In this document: positions 1-7,211 of the stretch, piece after piece
Numbering within the stretch: position 1 is the first letter of the stretch
How the letters are laid out: the number at the start of each line of letters is the position of its first letter
Source: a virus
IMG/VR virus record: IMGVR_UViG_3300011114_000961
Location: 1 to 64,000 of that record
Length of the DNA stretch: 64,000 bases
Direction: 5' to 3' (one strand)
Notes under the pieces: model-generated
Seen by the model: only the letters and a program-made list of their open reading frames with translations
Database searches by the model: none
Told to the model about the DNA's origin: nothing
Position numbers and translations under genes: made by a program

Positions 1-50
1 AAATCTCTCATGTGGTATTTAGCGAAGAACAAGTTGCTTTCCAAAATGTC

Positions 51-79
51 TTGCTATTAGATAAAATACACTGTAAAAT
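51..79 (+). promoter_or_regulatory. sigma70-like promoter of clpP
   Basis: A -35 box TTGCTA (51-56) and a -10 box TAAAAT (74-79) are separated by exactly 17 bases. The ClpP start lies 27 bases downstream, with a ribosome site AAGGA at 96-100. This belongs to the weaker TTGC class of promoters seen elsewhere in the window. Confidence 0.55.
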
Positions 80-105
80 AGCACAATCGACCAACAAGGA
101 ACACC

Positions 106-699
106 ATGTCAACTTTAGTACCAATCGTTTTAGAACAAACCAGCAAGGGCGAGCGCAGCTATGATATCTACAGCCGACTGCTACGTGACCGCATTATCAT
201 GCTAGACGGAGAAGTGTCAGAACACAGTGCCAGCTTGATTGTGGCGCAATTGTTGTTTTTAGAAAGTGAAAATTCTGACAAAGACATCAGCTTGTACATC
301 AACAGCCCAGGCGGAAGTGTCACAGCAGGCATGGCCATCTATGATACCATGCAGTTTATCAAATGCGATATTCATACCATTGTGATGGGTCAAGCAGCCA
401 GCATGGGGTCGTTGTTGGCCACAGCCGGTGCAGCAGGCAAGCGACACATCTTGCCACATGCTCGACATATGATTCACCAACCATCAGGTGGTGCAAGAGG
501 CCAGGCCACCGACATTCAAATTCAAGCACAAGAGATACAAAAGATGAAACAGTATCTTACCGAAATTTATGTCCGGCACAACACCGCAGGCAAAACCTAT
601 GAAGAATTGCTACGGGACATGGAACGTGACTTTTTCATGAGTGCTAGCGAATCGGTTGCATACGGACTGGCTGACAAAATCATAGACAAGCGTGGTTGA
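106..699 (+). CDS. clpP: ATP-dependent Clp protease proteolytic subunit ClpP
   Basis: This 197-residue protein is a full-length ClpP serine peptidase, which forms the barrel-shaped proteolytic core fed by a Clp unfoldase in the cytoplasm. The catalytic triad is visible: Ser99 in GQAASMGS, His124 in MIHQP, and an Asp near 175 in ERDFFMSA. The oligomerisation segment INSPGG (about 65-70) is also intact. No propeptide is evident. A ClpA-type unfoldase with a ClpP-docking loop is encoded at 51012-53273 in the same window, so the phage may assemble its own ClpAP. Length and motifs match bacterial ClpP closely, suggesting capture from a host. Confidence 0.96.
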   Translation: MSTLVPIVLEQTSKGERSYDIYSRLLRDRIIMLDGEVSEHSASLIVAQLLFLESENSDKDISLYINSPGGSVTAGMAIYDTMQFIKCDIHTIVMGQAASMGSLLATAGAAGKRHILPHARHMIHQPSGGARGQATDIQIQAQEIQKMKQYLTEIYVRHNTAGKTYEELLRDMERDFFMSASESVAYGLADKIIDKRG

Positions 700-724
700 C
701 CAGTAATCTATTTCATGCTATAAT
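696..724 (+). promoter_or_regulatory. strong early-type promoter (TTGACC/TATAAT)
   Basis: TTGACC (696-701) and TATAAT (719-724) are 17 bases apart with a TGC extended -10. The -35 box contains the clpP stop codon. The next ATG is only 6 bases past the -10 box, so the transcript should be leaderless. Confidence 0.85.
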
Positions 725-730
725 TACAGC

Positions 731-1159
731 ATGTTATATTTTTCCTATGGTATGAATACCAATCCCGACAGCATGGCCTATCGGTGTCCTGGCGCCCTGA
801 GCCTGGGCCATGCTCGTTTGCTAGAACACTCATTTAGATTTGCACATCATGCAGATGTGGTATCTACCCCGGGCAGTTTTGTGGATGGAGTATTATGGCA
901 AATTACCGCAGAGCATTTGACGGCCCTGGATTATCTGGAAGGTTATCCACATTATTATAATCGCAGCCAACAACGAGTATCTCTGGGCCGCCGTATATTA
1001 TTGGCTGAAGTATATTATATGAATCCTGACCAGGATTATTATCCACCCAGCGAATATTATCTAAATCATATTATCTCAGGATATAATAGTCATGCAGTTC
1101 CTACAGATCAGGTACTAAATGCCCTGGAATACGTGCAACAAATTCTGGTTGACCACTAA
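731..1159 (+). CDS. gamma-glutamylcyclotransferase/AIG2-like protein
   Basis: A 142-residue GGCT-fold protein. The N-terminal substrate-loop motif YFSYGMN (residues 3-9) corresponds to the family's YFAYGSN, and the LDYLEGYPHYY segment (around 66-76) carries the glutamate expected to act as general acid/base. Such enzymes cyclise gamma-glutamyl amines to 5-oxoproline or act on other amide-linked amines; the actual substrate is unknown. The YFSYG motif requires the start at 731, which sits 6 bases after a perfect TATAAT box, so translation is probably leaderless. The 3' end of the gene contains the -35 box of the next promoter. Confidence 0.85.
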   Translation: MLYFSYGMNTNPDSMAYRCPGALSLGHARLLEHSFRFAHHADVVSTPGSFVDGVLWQITAEHLTALDYLEGYPHYYNRSQQRVSLGRRILLAEVYYMNPDQDYYPPSEYYLNHIISGYNSHAVPTDQVLNALEYVQQILVDH

Positions 1160-1177
1160 ACTCAATTGTGCTATAAT
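1149..1177 (+). promoter_or_regulatory. early-type promoter
   Basis: TTGACC (1149-1154), a 17-base spacer ending in TGC, and TATAAT (1172-1177). The -35 box lies inside the last codons of the cyclotransferase gene. A leader with AAAGGAG (1192-1198) precedes the next start. Confidence 0.85.
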
Positions 1178-1203
1178 ATACACTTAGCAACAAAGGAGCC
1201 CGA

Positions 1204-1539
1204 ATGAAAGCCGTTAACTTAGACACTGACAACGCTGGTTTTTATGCTTTTGCCGCAGCCCGTGACGCCAGAATGAGAGCCGCAGCCATGTGGAGCCACT
1301 ACACCAGCACCCAGCGCACTCGTGCCGAGCGCATGAAGCTGGGCCTGGAACTTTGCTACTCCGCCAGTGCCATCTACATCAATCCGCGAAACAAATTCAT
1401 CGCAATCAAAGTGGACCAGCCCACTGTGAGAGATCGCAAGAACCTAGCTCTGCTTGAGAAGGACTACGAAAAATTGGGTGATATTACCAAGGTGTCAACC
1501 AAGCAAGGCATCACTTATCGTATTGCAAAACCTTGTTAA
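1204..1539 (+). CDS. hypothetical early protein
   Basis: 111 residues, not recognised. The N-terminal half is alanine- and arginine-rich and probably helical; the C-terminal half alternates hydrophobic and charged residues as in beta strands (IYINPRNKFIAIKV). It has its own strong early-type promoter and a good AAAGGAG ribosome site, so it is likely highly expressed early in infection. No membrane segment or signal peptide. It leads a short run of genes reaching to about 3390. Confidence 0.75.
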   Translation: MKAVNLDTDNAGFYAFAAARDARMRAAAMWSHYTSTQRTRAERMKLGLELCYSASAIYINPRNKFIAIKVDQPTVRDRKNLALLEKDYEKLGDITKVSTKQGITYRIAKPC

Positions 1540-1553
1540 GTCAGGAGAGTTTG

Positions 1554-1670
1554 ATGACCCTGTACACCATACGTTGGAAACAACCGTACTCAAATTGGCT
1601 TCCTAGTGAGCCTGAGATCCAGGATCTTTCTCAGGCTCGTCAAGTGCTACAAAGGATCATGTCAAGATGA
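1554..1670 (+). CDS. 38-residue hypothetical protein
   Basis: A small gene beginning MTLYTIRWKQPYSNW, with an AGGAG ribosome site at 1543-1547 and its TGA overlapping the next ATG (ATGA at 1667-1670). The good ribosome site and stop/start coupling to the SWIM protein are the reasons to accept it. Function unknown. Confidence 0.6.
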   Translation: MTLYTIRWKQPYSNWLPSEPEIQDLSQARQVLQRIMSR

Positions 1671-2014
1671 AATGGTTTGCTGAAATCACAGACTGGAAAG
1701 GTCAGGCACCTAACCATGTGTATCTCCTGGATGATGCCAAGAGCAAGATGTTTGCCTATGTTCCGTTTGGCACTGGCATACCTACCACTTTCAAGGCACC
1801 CATTCGCCTGGACATGCGCGGCCGCAAATTCACAGTGAATCCTGTGCAGTTTGAGGTAGCTGTCAAGCCGGAAGAACCGCAGGGGCGTGTGTGGGAAGTG
1901 CAAGGCAGCAAGGGTGACGTGTATCGGGTCACTGAAGTCAACGGCACAATGAATTGCACTTGCAGTGGATTTAGATTCCGCGGCGATTGTAAACATGTAA
2001 AAAGTGTGAAGTGA
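1667..2014 (+). CDS. SWIM-type zinc-finger protein
   Basis: 115 residues. The C-terminus carries the SWIM zinc-binding pattern CxCx(n)CxH: Cys-Thr-Cys, then GDCKHVK at the very end. SWIM domains bind DNA or mediate protein contacts. The first 80 residues form a beta-rich domain starting MKWFAEI that I do not recognise. Translationally coupled by ATGA to the 38-residue ORF upstream. Role in infection is unknown; a nucleic-acid-binding role is an inference from the finger. Confidence 0.75.
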   Translation: MKWFAEITDWKGQAPNHVYLLDDAKSKMFAYVPFGTGIPTTFKAPIRLDMRGRKFTVNPVQFEVAVKPEEPQGRVWEVQGSKGDVYRVTEVNGTMNCTCSGFRFRGDCKHVKSVK

Positions 2015-2042
2015 TTGTGTTCGCTGAAGACAAGGAAACAAA

Positions 2043-2546
2043 ATGCAAATAGTAAATGATTTTTATCAAGATAGACAGACGGTGGTCAATGCAGCCATTA
2101 GAGATTGTGTGTTCTTGTACAAAAATCCTGTAGGCAACCGCAGCCAGGTTCCTGCGATTCCCAGCGGGTACGAATCGTGGTCCAGCACAGACCCTGTGCA
2201 TGCTCAAAATGCATACAGGCTGACAGCAGAAATACAGCCCTTGGCCGCAGCAATTGAACAATTGACCGGATTGAGCGTGATGCGGTCCTGGGCCAACCTT
2301 CATAAATCACAGCAATGGATTGGTGCCCATGCACACCGGCATTCAAGTTTGCCAAATACCAGCATGGTTAAATCAGTGGCCACATACTATGCACAAGTGG
2401 GTTCGGGCGAGACACTGATTTTTGAAGATCAAGCAGTGCCCGTAGAACAAAACATGTTGATGGTGTTTGATGCTGACCTGGTGCATGGATTTGACCCCGT
2501 GGATCGAACAGTAGATAGAATCGTAATTACTTTTGAATTGGGATAA
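2043..2546 (+). CDS. putative 2-oxoglutarate/Fe(II) oxygenase-like protein
   Basis: 167 residues. The second half has a double-stranded beta-helix pattern resembling phage 2OG-Fe(II) oxygenases: HAHRH near residue 97-101, GETLIFED around 120-127, then DLVHGFDPV with a distal His and IVITFEL with an upstream Arg. Those could supply two metal-binding histidines and a 2OG-binding arginine, but I cannot place the acidic ligand with certainty. A cupin-type non-enzymatic protein is the alternative. No substrate can be inferred. Confidence 0.55.
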   Translation: MQIVNDFYQDRQTVVNAAIRDCVFLYKNPVGNRSQVPAIPSGYESWSSTDPVHAQNAYRLTAEIQPLAAAIEQLTGLSVMRSWANLHKSQQWIGAHAHRHSSLPNTSMVKSVATYYAQVGSGETLIFEDQAVPVEQNMLMVFDADLVHGFDPVDRTVDRIVITFELG

Positions 2547-2548
2547 AC

Positions 2549-2677
2549 ATGTCTAAATACATTACCAATCGTTATCAATCTGTGTTGTTTCCTTGGGAAC
2601 CCGGCCTGGTTGAATGGTTGCAACAACAGTATCCGCACAGTAAATATCACATTGTAGAAATTTCACAGGAGCAATAA
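2549..2677 (+). CDS. 42-residue hypothetical protein
   Basis: Starts MSKYITNRYQ two bases after the previous stop and ends one base before the next gene. Composition is normal for a soluble peptide, with a W/Q-rich centre. No recognised motif; accepted because it exactly fills the space between two genes and reads in the same direction. Confidence 0.5.
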   Translation: MSKYITNRYQSVLFPWEPGLVEWLQQQYPHSKYHIVEISQEQ

Positions 2678-2678
2678 C

Positions 2679-2906
2679 ATGCCATACGTATACAAAGAAG
2701 TTGAAATAGATGTTGATTTGAGTGACTTTGAAACAGGCGATCTAATTGAAGAGTTAGAAACTCGTGGCGAATTGCCCACAAGTTCAGGCCCATACGGTAG
2801 CAAAGAGTTGGTAGAACAAATCTGGATGAAACGCAGAATGGGCAATCACGATTATCAATCGGAGTTAGATCAATTGATCTACAACGTAACAGGACACATC
2901 ATATGA
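2679..2906 (+). CDS. acidic hypothetical protein
   Basis: 75 residues, acidic, with a DLSDFETGDLIEELETRGEL helix-rich segment and a basic patch (MKRRMG) near residue 50. Preceded by AGGAG at 2667-2671. Its stop overlaps the next start as ATGA. Not recognised; the ELETRG-type helix resembles small regulators, but this is weak. Confidence 0.65.
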   Translation: MPYVYKEVEIDVDLSDFETGDLIEELETRGELPTSSGPYGSKELVEQIWMKRRMGNHDYQSELDQLIYNVTGHII

Positions 2907-3070
2907 CCACAGTGACTTTGATAGAAGATCCCGAAACAGGAGAGTTAATAATGCCATTCCCCGAAGGCATGTGCGACGAGATGGGTTGGGAAATAGGCGA
3001 CACGCTGACCTGGACAGCCAACGAGGATGGGTCATTTACCTTGAGCAAAAAATCCACACAGGAGAAGTAA
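2903..3070 (+). CDS. small AbrB-like hypothetical protein
   Basis: 55 residues beginning MTTVTLIEDPETGELIMPFP and continuing MGWEIGDTLTWTANEDGSFTLSKK. The order 'strand, P-P, helix, GD-L-W, strand' resembles swapped-hairpin AbrB-type antitoxin/regulator domains, and similar tiny proteins occur in T4-like phages. Coupled by ATGA to the gene before it. DNA binding is only a guess. Confidence 0.6.
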   Translation: MTTVTLIEDPETGELIMPFPEGMCDEMGWEIGDTLTWTANEDGSFTLSKKSTQEK

Positions 3071-3072
3071 TC

Positions 3073-3390
3073 ATGAAAGTGTTAGTGGCTTTGTTATTGC
3101 TATTGAGTGCAGCAATCAGTCCAGCAGACACATTGCGAGTGGGCCAAGACGATTTGATCTTTAATGTCAGTCCCGGCCATACTCCCAAGATCATTGAATG
3201 GATCATAGTGGAGGACCTAGACCAGGCCTGCTACGGCAAACCCAAGAATCCCGGCCAAGGTGAACTGCGCGGCTGTGCCAAGTTCAACAAAACCAAATGT
3301 TTTGTGTACACCAAAAAACAAACCACATTGGCCAATCTTGGTCATGAGATGCGACATTGTTTTGAAGGTCAATGGCATGAGCCTGAATAG
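3073..3390 (+). CDS. exported small protein with HExxH motif
   Basis: 105 residues. I start at 3073 because an AGGAG lies upstream and the first 19 residues (MKVLVALLLLLSAAISPA) form a signal peptide with an Ala-type cleavage site; an in-frame start further upstream would bury it. The mature part contains four cysteines and ends in GHEMRHCFEGQWH, an HExxH motif typical of zinc peptidases. At about 86 mature residues it would be a very small metalloprotease, so it could instead be a metal-binding exported protein. Confidence 0.65.
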   Translation: MKVLVALLLLLSAAISPADTLRVGQDDLIFNVSPGHTPKIIEWIIVEDLDQACYGKPKNPGQGELRGCAKFNKTKCFVYTKKQTTLANLGHEMRHCFEGQWHEPE

Positions 3391-3458
3391 TTAACCTAGC
3401 CGTTAATGACAAAACCAACCAAAAATCCTGGGTATTACACAAGATTGCTGTAATAATT

Positions 3459-3466
3459 CTTAAATA
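3459..3466 (+). promoter_or_regulatory. late promoter core (CTTAAATA)
   Basis: TAAATA at 3461-3466 precedes a small membrane-protein gene by 44 bases. It matches the core of the T4 late promoter consensus TATAAATA. Confidence 0.45.
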
Positions 3467-3472
3467 AAATCC

Positions 3473-3495
3473 AGCACACTAAAAATGTGCTTTTT
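3473..3495 (+). other. hairpin with T-run in mRNA leader
   Basis: AGCACA (3473-3478) pairs with TGTGCT (3486-3491), followed by TTTT. It looks like a weak terminator placed directly before the AAAGGAG ribosome site of the next gene, so it may act as an attenuator or a stabilising leader structure. Confidence 0.4.
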
Positions 3496-3510
3496 AAAGG
3501 AGTTTATTTT

Positions 3511-3741
3511 ATGGACAATGTAATGGCAAAGGCTAATGGCCTTTTAAACGGTATCATCGATATTGGTATCAAACTGATCGCTGCTGGCGTGATTCTGCAA
3601 ATCCTATTTGGTGCCGCAGTTCCGTTCCTGGCAATCGATGTGACTGCAAGCCTGATCAAATTTGTAGCTGCCCTGGGCAGCCAAGGACTGGTTGGTTTGG
3701 TTGCAATAGGCGTGATCTATTGGTCCTTCAACAAGAAGTAA
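3511..3741 (+). CDS. small two-helix membrane protein
   Basis: 76 residues. The ATG at 3511 follows AAAGGAG at 3498-3504, which is why I reject the in-frame GTG upstream. Two hydrophobic helices (about 15-45 and 55-71) flank a short polar turn, and the protein ends in basic residues (FNKK). It stands alone with a hairpin leader and a strong terminator, a monocistronic arrangement typical of a highly expressed product. It could be a membrane-perturbing or holin-like protein or a virion membrane component; nothing decides between these. Confidence 0.7.
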   Translation: MDNVMAKANGLLNGIIDIGIKLIAAGVILQILFGAAVPFLAIDVTASLIKFVAALGSQGLVGLVAIGVIYWSFNKK

Positions 3742-3759
3742 ACTCCAGTAGCACAAACT

Positions 3760-3788
3760 AAAAAGCCACCCTTAGGGTGGCTTTTTTT
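3760..3788. terminator. strong bidirectional intrinsic terminator
   Basis: A 12-bp stem AAAAAGCCACCC / GGGTGGCTTTTT with loop TTA, lying between two convergent genes (3741 and 3787). It has A- and T-tracts on both sides and should stop transcription from both directions. Confidence 0.9.
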
Positions 3789-4218
3789 ATTTGTAAATGT
3801 AATTGATGGTGGTGATATTTTCTCTCAGTTCCAACGCACCATTCTTGAGATGGAAACGTCGAGCCATCTCGGTCTTGGGACTCAAGGTCACATAGGTCTG
3901 TATGTCAGGAAATTCAGCCTTGATACTTTTTTGTGCTTCTTGTATCAAGGTTCGGCCTGCGCCGGCAGCATAACTCCAAATGGTATAGAATACAGCGGTT
4001 GTGGCACTCTCGACCAGGTCGGCCATGTCTTCCACAGCAGCAGGCACGTTGGTGAGAAACTTAACACAGGTCACAGCTGATGTACTGTCGCCGGTTTTCA
4101 GCAGATAAATTCTGCTGTTGCTGTTGATTCGATCTTGTATGGGTATCTCAGGACGCACTGGGTCATCCTTGATCAAGAGTTCGAGCTCGTCGGTTATGGT
4201 GGTGATGGTGTGTAACAT
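3787..4218 (-). CDS. GNAT-like acetyltransferase
   Basis: 143 residues. The central and C-terminal parts follow a GNAT pattern: a core strand (AVFYTIWSYAAG), a GAGRTLIQEAQ segment as a diverged acetyl-CoA pyrophosphate loop and helix, and FHLKNGALELR near the end, typical of the last GNAT helix/strand. The N-terminus has KDDPVRPEIP, seen in similar T4-like phage proteins. Substrate unknown. It is convergent with the small membrane gene and has a late-type promoter upstream. Confidence 0.6.
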   Translation of the reverse strand: MLHTITTITDELELLIKDDPVRPEIPIQDRINSNSRIYLLKTGDSTSAVTCVKFLTNVPAAVEDMADLVESATTAVFYTIWSYAAGAGRTLIQEAQKSIKAEFPDIQTYVTLSPKTEMARRFHLKNGALELRENITTINYIYK

Positions 4219-4246
4219 AATGTACGCCGTTATTATTATGCACAGA

Positions 4247-4254
4247 TATTTATC
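4247..4254 (-). promoter_or_regulatory. late promoter core (GATAAATA, minus)
   Basis: The complement of 4247-4254 reads GATAAATA, 28 bases upstream of the acetyltransferase-like start at 4218. It matches the T4-type late promoter core. Confidence 0.5.
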
Positions 4255-4292
4255 AGATTGAGCAAACTACAATATATTTTTGCCAGAAACTG

Positions 4293-4321
4293 TTGCAACT
4301 GTCACAAGATTGTTATACAAT
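4293..4321 (+). promoter_or_regulatory. sigma70-like promoter (TTGCAA/TACAAT)
   Basis: TTGCAA (4293-4298), 17-base spacer, TACAAT (4316-4321). It lies 48 bases before a gene with AAAGG as ribosome site. Confidence 0.6.
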
Positions 4322-4369
4322 AGTCAAATGCTGTACGCAACAGCTATTCACTAATGAAAGGTAAATTAT

Positions 4370-4636
4370 ATGCGTTTTAATCCAGAAACAAAAACATTCA
4401 AGGTATTCAGTGCTTTGTACAACGGCGAGAAGTTGACCCCTGCTGCTGCTGAAAAGCGTTTTGGTGTGAAGAATCTTTCCGCCGAAGCCAGCCGCATCCG
4501 TGCTGCTGGTTATGCTGTGTATGCCAACAGCCGTGTGGCTGGCAACAACACCAAAGTCACCGAGTATGTGATTGGCAAACCTAGCCGCAAGATTGTGGCA
4601 GCTGGCTACAAGGCCATGGCCCTTGGTTTGGTCTAA
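4370..4636 (+). CDS. small helix-turn-helix-like DNA-binding protein
   Basis: 88 basic residues. The stretch from VFSALYNGEKLTPAAAEKRF to AGYAVYANSR looks like a winged helix: three helices, with a recognition-helix-like AEASRIRAAG, then a beta wing. No acidic tail or other domain. It is monocistronic, with its own promoter and a strong terminator, as expected of a regulator made in quantity. DNA binding is inferred from pattern only. Confidence 0.65.
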   Translation: MRFNPETKTFKVFSALYNGEKLTPAAAEKRFGVKNLSAEASRIRAAGYAVYANSRVAGNNTKVTEYVIGKPSRKIVAAGYKAMALGLV

Positions 4637-4658
4637 TCCGTTCGGATAACCAACATGC

Positions 4659-4686
4659 AAAAACCCTGCCTGGTGCAGGGTTTTTT
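4659..4686 (+). terminator. intrinsic terminator
   Basis: Stem AAAAACCCTGC / GCAGGGTTTTT (11 bp) with loop CTGGT, followed directly by the next promoter whose -35 box starts two bases later. Confidence 0.92.
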
Positions 4687-4687
4687 G

Positions 4688-4716
4688 TTGACCAGTAAAT
4701 CACAATCTGCTATAAT
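4688..4716 (+). promoter_or_regulatory. early-type promoter
   Basis: TTGACC (4688-4693), 17 bases ending TGC, TATAAT (4711-4716). A leader with AAAGGA (4725-4730) follows. Confidence 0.87.
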
Positions 4717-4738
4717 AGCTGTGTAAAGGACTCAATGC

Positions 4739-5191
4739 ATGATCAAGCAACTTTTTACCCGACTAGGACGTTATCGCGTTATTCATGACAGGCTGGACAA
4801 TGAACCTTATTTGGAACGTTACTATGTGTTTCTCAAAGACCGCGAACGTTTTCCGTTCAATGTGTTTGTACACAAGTTCCTCAAGAGTGATCCAGACGAT
4901 GTGCATGATCATCCATGGCCCTTTGCCACACTGATATTGAAAGGTGGTTATTGGGAATGGCGCCCCACATTCGATGCTGAAGGACGCAAAATTGGAGAAG
5001 TCGCACGTTGGTGCGGCGCAGGCAGTTTTCGCACTGCTCAGGCCAATACCTATCACAGGATCGAACTGGATCCCAACATCACCTGTTGGACCTTGTTCAT
5101 GCCCGGACGCAAACAGCGTGATTGGGGATTCCTGGTCAAGAACCAGTGGATCCAATGGGAACAATATTTGAAACAAAGGAAAGCAGTATGA
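4739..5191 (+). CDS. cupin-fold protein
   Basis: 150 residues. The cupin pattern is clear: HDHPWPFATLILKGGY (about 56-71) supplies the first metal-binding His pair and conserved Gly, and the second motif has TYHRIEL followed by WTLFMPG. Similar small cupins occur in phages and in bacterial sugar-modification loci. Possible roles include a dioxygenase or isomerase; no substrate is inferable. It starts an operon with the next gene by an ATGA overlap. Confidence 0.7.
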   Translation: MIKQLFTRLGRYRVIHDRLDNEPYLERYYVFLKDRERFPFNVFVHKFLKSDPDDVHDHPWPFATLILKGGYWEWRPTFDAEGRKIGEVARWCGAGSFRTAQANTYHRIELDPNITCWTLFMPGRKQRDWGFLVKNQWIQWEQYLKQRKAV

Positions 5192-5508
5192 AATGGTTTA
5201 AACGTATGATCGCCCGGTGGGTGCGCGAAGATTGGGACAACGCCAGTATACAACTCAATCTGAAAGAATCAAATGCACTGATCCAATCAACTCGCGGCAC
5301 GGTTCGTGTCAACAGTGACACCATCGACGGCCACTCGGGACTGAACATCACTGTGATGCCAGCTATTGGTGGCAAGATCATCACATTCCGACACTACGAC
5401 CGTCGCAAAGATGATACCCAATACCGGCACTATGTGATTCCAGACGACCTGGACTTTGAACGCGAACTGGGCAAGATGATCACTTTGGAATCCATGCGGC
5501 AGGTATAA
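5188..5508 (+). CDS. hypothetical protein
   Basis: 106 residues from the ATG at 5188, which overlaps the cupin stop (ATGA) and follows AAAGGA; an earlier in-frame ATG is inside the cupin gene and was rejected. The N-terminus is basic (MKWFKRMIARWVRED); the rest is predicted beta-rich, ending in an acidic helix. Not recognised. Confidence 0.7.
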   Translation: MKWFKRMIARWVREDWDNASIQLNLKESNALIQSTRGTVRVNSDTIDGHSGLNITVMPAIGGKIITFRHYDRRKDDTQYRHYVIPDDLDFERELGKMITLESMRQV

Positions 5509-5509
5509 T
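5504..5509 (+). promoter_or_regulatory. TATAAT box six bases before an ATG
   Basis: A perfect TATAAT in the last codons of the preceding gene lies 6 bases before the ATG at 5516, the same geometry as the leaderless genes at 731 and 13483. No good -35 box is visible, so the promoter is only tentative. Confidence 0.35.
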
Positions 5510-5515
5510 TACAAT

Positions 5516-5896
5516 ATGACTGAATTTTTAATTCCTGTTGTGCTTGGCATTTTGGTTGGTGCCGCACTGATACATTTTTATCAGGCCTGGCAGACCTGGC
5601 GTGCGTTACAAGAACTAGAAGGCCTGCCGCCGGAAGCATTGAAAACTTTGGAGAAGTTGGAAAACGAAACACTGATTATTTTAGAGGTTGAATCAGTTGA
5701 CAATCAATTTCTATGTTACAATCACTTTACAAAAGACTTTGTGTGTACCGGGCAAAATCTAGTTGAAATTATAAAGAACTTTAATCAACGCTATCCCGAT
5801 AAAAACGCAGCTATAGCCCGCGGTGATCCTGCTGCACTGGCTGTGTTGAAGAAACAATTTGACCAAGAAATAAATGAAAATCGCATTAGCATCTGA
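5516..5896 (+). CDS. N-terminally membrane-anchored hypothetical protein
   Basis: 126 residues. Residues 4-24 form one transmembrane helix (FLIPVVLGILVGAALIHF), followed by a helical linker (LQELEGLPPEALKTLEKLEN) and a soluble domain with two cysteines. The start has no Shine-Dalgarno sequence. It overlaps the metallophosphoesterase gene by 23 bases, so the two may be translationally linked. Confidence 0.7.
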   Translation: MTEFLIPVVLGILVGAALIHFYQAWQTWRALQELEGLPPEALKTLEKLENETLIILEVESVDNQFLCYNHFTKDFVCTGQNLVEIIKNFNQRYPDKNAAIARGDPAALAVLKKQFDQEINENRISI

Positions 5897-6752
5897 CGTC
5901 CACTTGGAGTTTGGACCACTTGAAATCAACAACACCGATCATGCTGATGTACTGATCCTGGGCGGCGATATCTGTGTGGCTTGCGAATTGATGGATCGTG
6001 GCATCCCACATGCTCAGAGCCAAAGATATCACAGCTTCTTCGAACATTGTGCAGAACAATTCGACCAGGTGATATACATTGCAGGCAATCACGAGCACTA
6101 TCGGGGCGACTACGCATTGACTGTGCCTCGCTTGAAAGAAAAGTTATCATACCTGACCAATCTGCATGTGTTGGAAAAGCAAAGCATGACCATCAATGGC
6201 GTGACTTTTTTGTGTGGCACATTGTGGACTGACATGAATCGCAATGACCCGCAGACCCTGCTGGTCATTCGTAACTACATGAATGATTACCGCACCATCG
6301 AAAATAGTCACCGAATGGTATCGTACAAAAGTCGTGTGCCCAGTGGAGACTGGCCTTATGATGCCAGCAAAGACACAGTGACGTTTAAAACCCGAGCCAG
6401 CAAATTCACTCCTGAAGATTCAGTTGAAGACCACAACACCATGTTGGCATTTGTACGTGACGAGATTGCAAAAAATCCTGGCAGCCGATTTGTTGTGGTA
6501 GGGCATCATGCTCCTAGCCCTCTCAGCATTGCACCTCAGTATCAAGGACAATTTGTGATGAATGGTGCATTTGGTTCAGACCTGTCTGAATTTATGTTGG
6601 ACCATCCTGAAATTGTATTGTGGACACATGGCCACATGCATGACGTTTTTGACTACACAATTGGTACCTGTCGAGTGGTATGTAACCCACGTGGTTATGT
6701 TGGCCACGAAGCTCGTGCCCAAAACTGGCAGCTGAAAACAATTGAGATTTGA
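5874..6752 (+). CDS. calcineurin-like metallophosphoesterase
   Basis: 292 residues with the full set of metallophosphoesterase motifs: SDVHLE (7-12), GGDI (about 29-32), GNHEHYRG (about 71-78), VVGHHAPSP (about 209-217) and THGHMHD (about 252-258). These bind two metal ions and hydrolyse phosphate esters; phages carry versions acting on nucleotides, RNA ends or proteins. Nothing indicates a specific substrate. The 40-residue insert between NHEH and the GHH motif is longer than in minimal family members. Confidence 0.9.
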   Translation: MKIALASDVHLEFGPLEINNTDHADVLILGGDICVACELMDRGIPHAQSQRYHSFFEHCAEQFDQVIYIAGNHEHYRGDYALTVPRLKEKLSYLTNLHVLEKQSMTINGVTFLCGTLWTDMNRNDPQTLLVIRNYMNDYRTIENSHRMVSYKSRVPSGDWPYDASKDTVTFKTRASKFTPEDSVEDHNTMLAFVRDEIAKNPGSRFVVVGHHAPSPLSIAPQYQGQFVMNGAFGSDLSEFMLDHPEIVLWTHGHMHDVFDYTIGTCRVVCNPRGYVGHEARAQNWQLKTIEI

Positions 6753-6775
6753 TTTTTTAACTCTGGAAGGTACCG

Positions 6776-7012
6776 ATGTTTGCACGTATGGTTGAAGACT
6801 TGATGAAAGAACCGCAGTCAGAAATTGTAACGATACAACTAAAGGACTATGAAAATTGGCAAAAACAATACACCTGGGACGCATTGCAAAACATACGTTA
6901 CGGGCAGAGTTTCTGTAATCAATACAACATTACAGATTTGAGACTGTACTACTCTCGAGACTGGGTGTTCTGTGATCGATTGATACGCAAAGAATACATC
7001 ACCCGACCCTGA
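6776..7012 (+). CDS. hypothetical protein
   Basis: 78 residues, rich in aromatic and charged residues (YENWQKQYTWDALQ, YYSRDWVF). Preceded by GGAAGG. Its TGA shares one base with the ATG of the next gene. The region resembles neither a known fold nor a membrane protein. Confidence 0.6.
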   Translation: MFARMVEDLMKEPQSEIVTIQLKDYENWQKQYTWDALQNIRYGQSFCNQYNITDLRLYYSRDWVFCDRLIRKEYITRP

Positions 7013-7209
7013 TGCATTCAATCACTTTCAACATGAGTCCACAGCAGGGTCTAGAGCTCAAGACTCAACTGGAGCAGTCGGGACTGATTCAGGGATATGA
7101 TTTCACATGGACATACGTGCCGCCCGATGACATTAACCGTCATCGAACTGTGATATTTCATTTTCGAGATCCTGCACTAGCAACGTTTTATCAATTGAAA
7201 TGGAGTTGA
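7012..7209 (+). CDS. isolated member of the LRW/LKW C-terminal motif family
   Basis: 65 residues ending ATFYQLKWS. The C-terminal block (VIFHFRDPALATFYQLKW) matches the consensus of the tandem family at 16654-18859: a strand, then D-x(3)-A-x-F-x-L-[RK]-W-[ST]. It is some 9.4 kb from that array. The following gene starts three bases after its stop, so here the motif is not overlapped by an ATGA, which argues that the motif is conserved as protein. Function unknown. Confidence 0.7.
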   Translation: MHSITFNMSPQQGLELKTQLEQSGLIQGYDFTWTYVPPDDINRHRTVIFHFRDPALATFYQLKWS

Positions 7210-7211
7210 CC

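Noticed and set aside
2971-3072. Longer start for the HExxH protein at 2971
   Set aside because: It overlaps a good small gene (2903-3070) in another frame and would hide a clear signal peptide beginning at 3073.
7206-7211. TTGACC just before the ATG at 7212 as an early promoter
   Set aside because: No -10 box occurs 17 bases downstream; the string arises from Trp-Ser-stop codons of the preceding gene.
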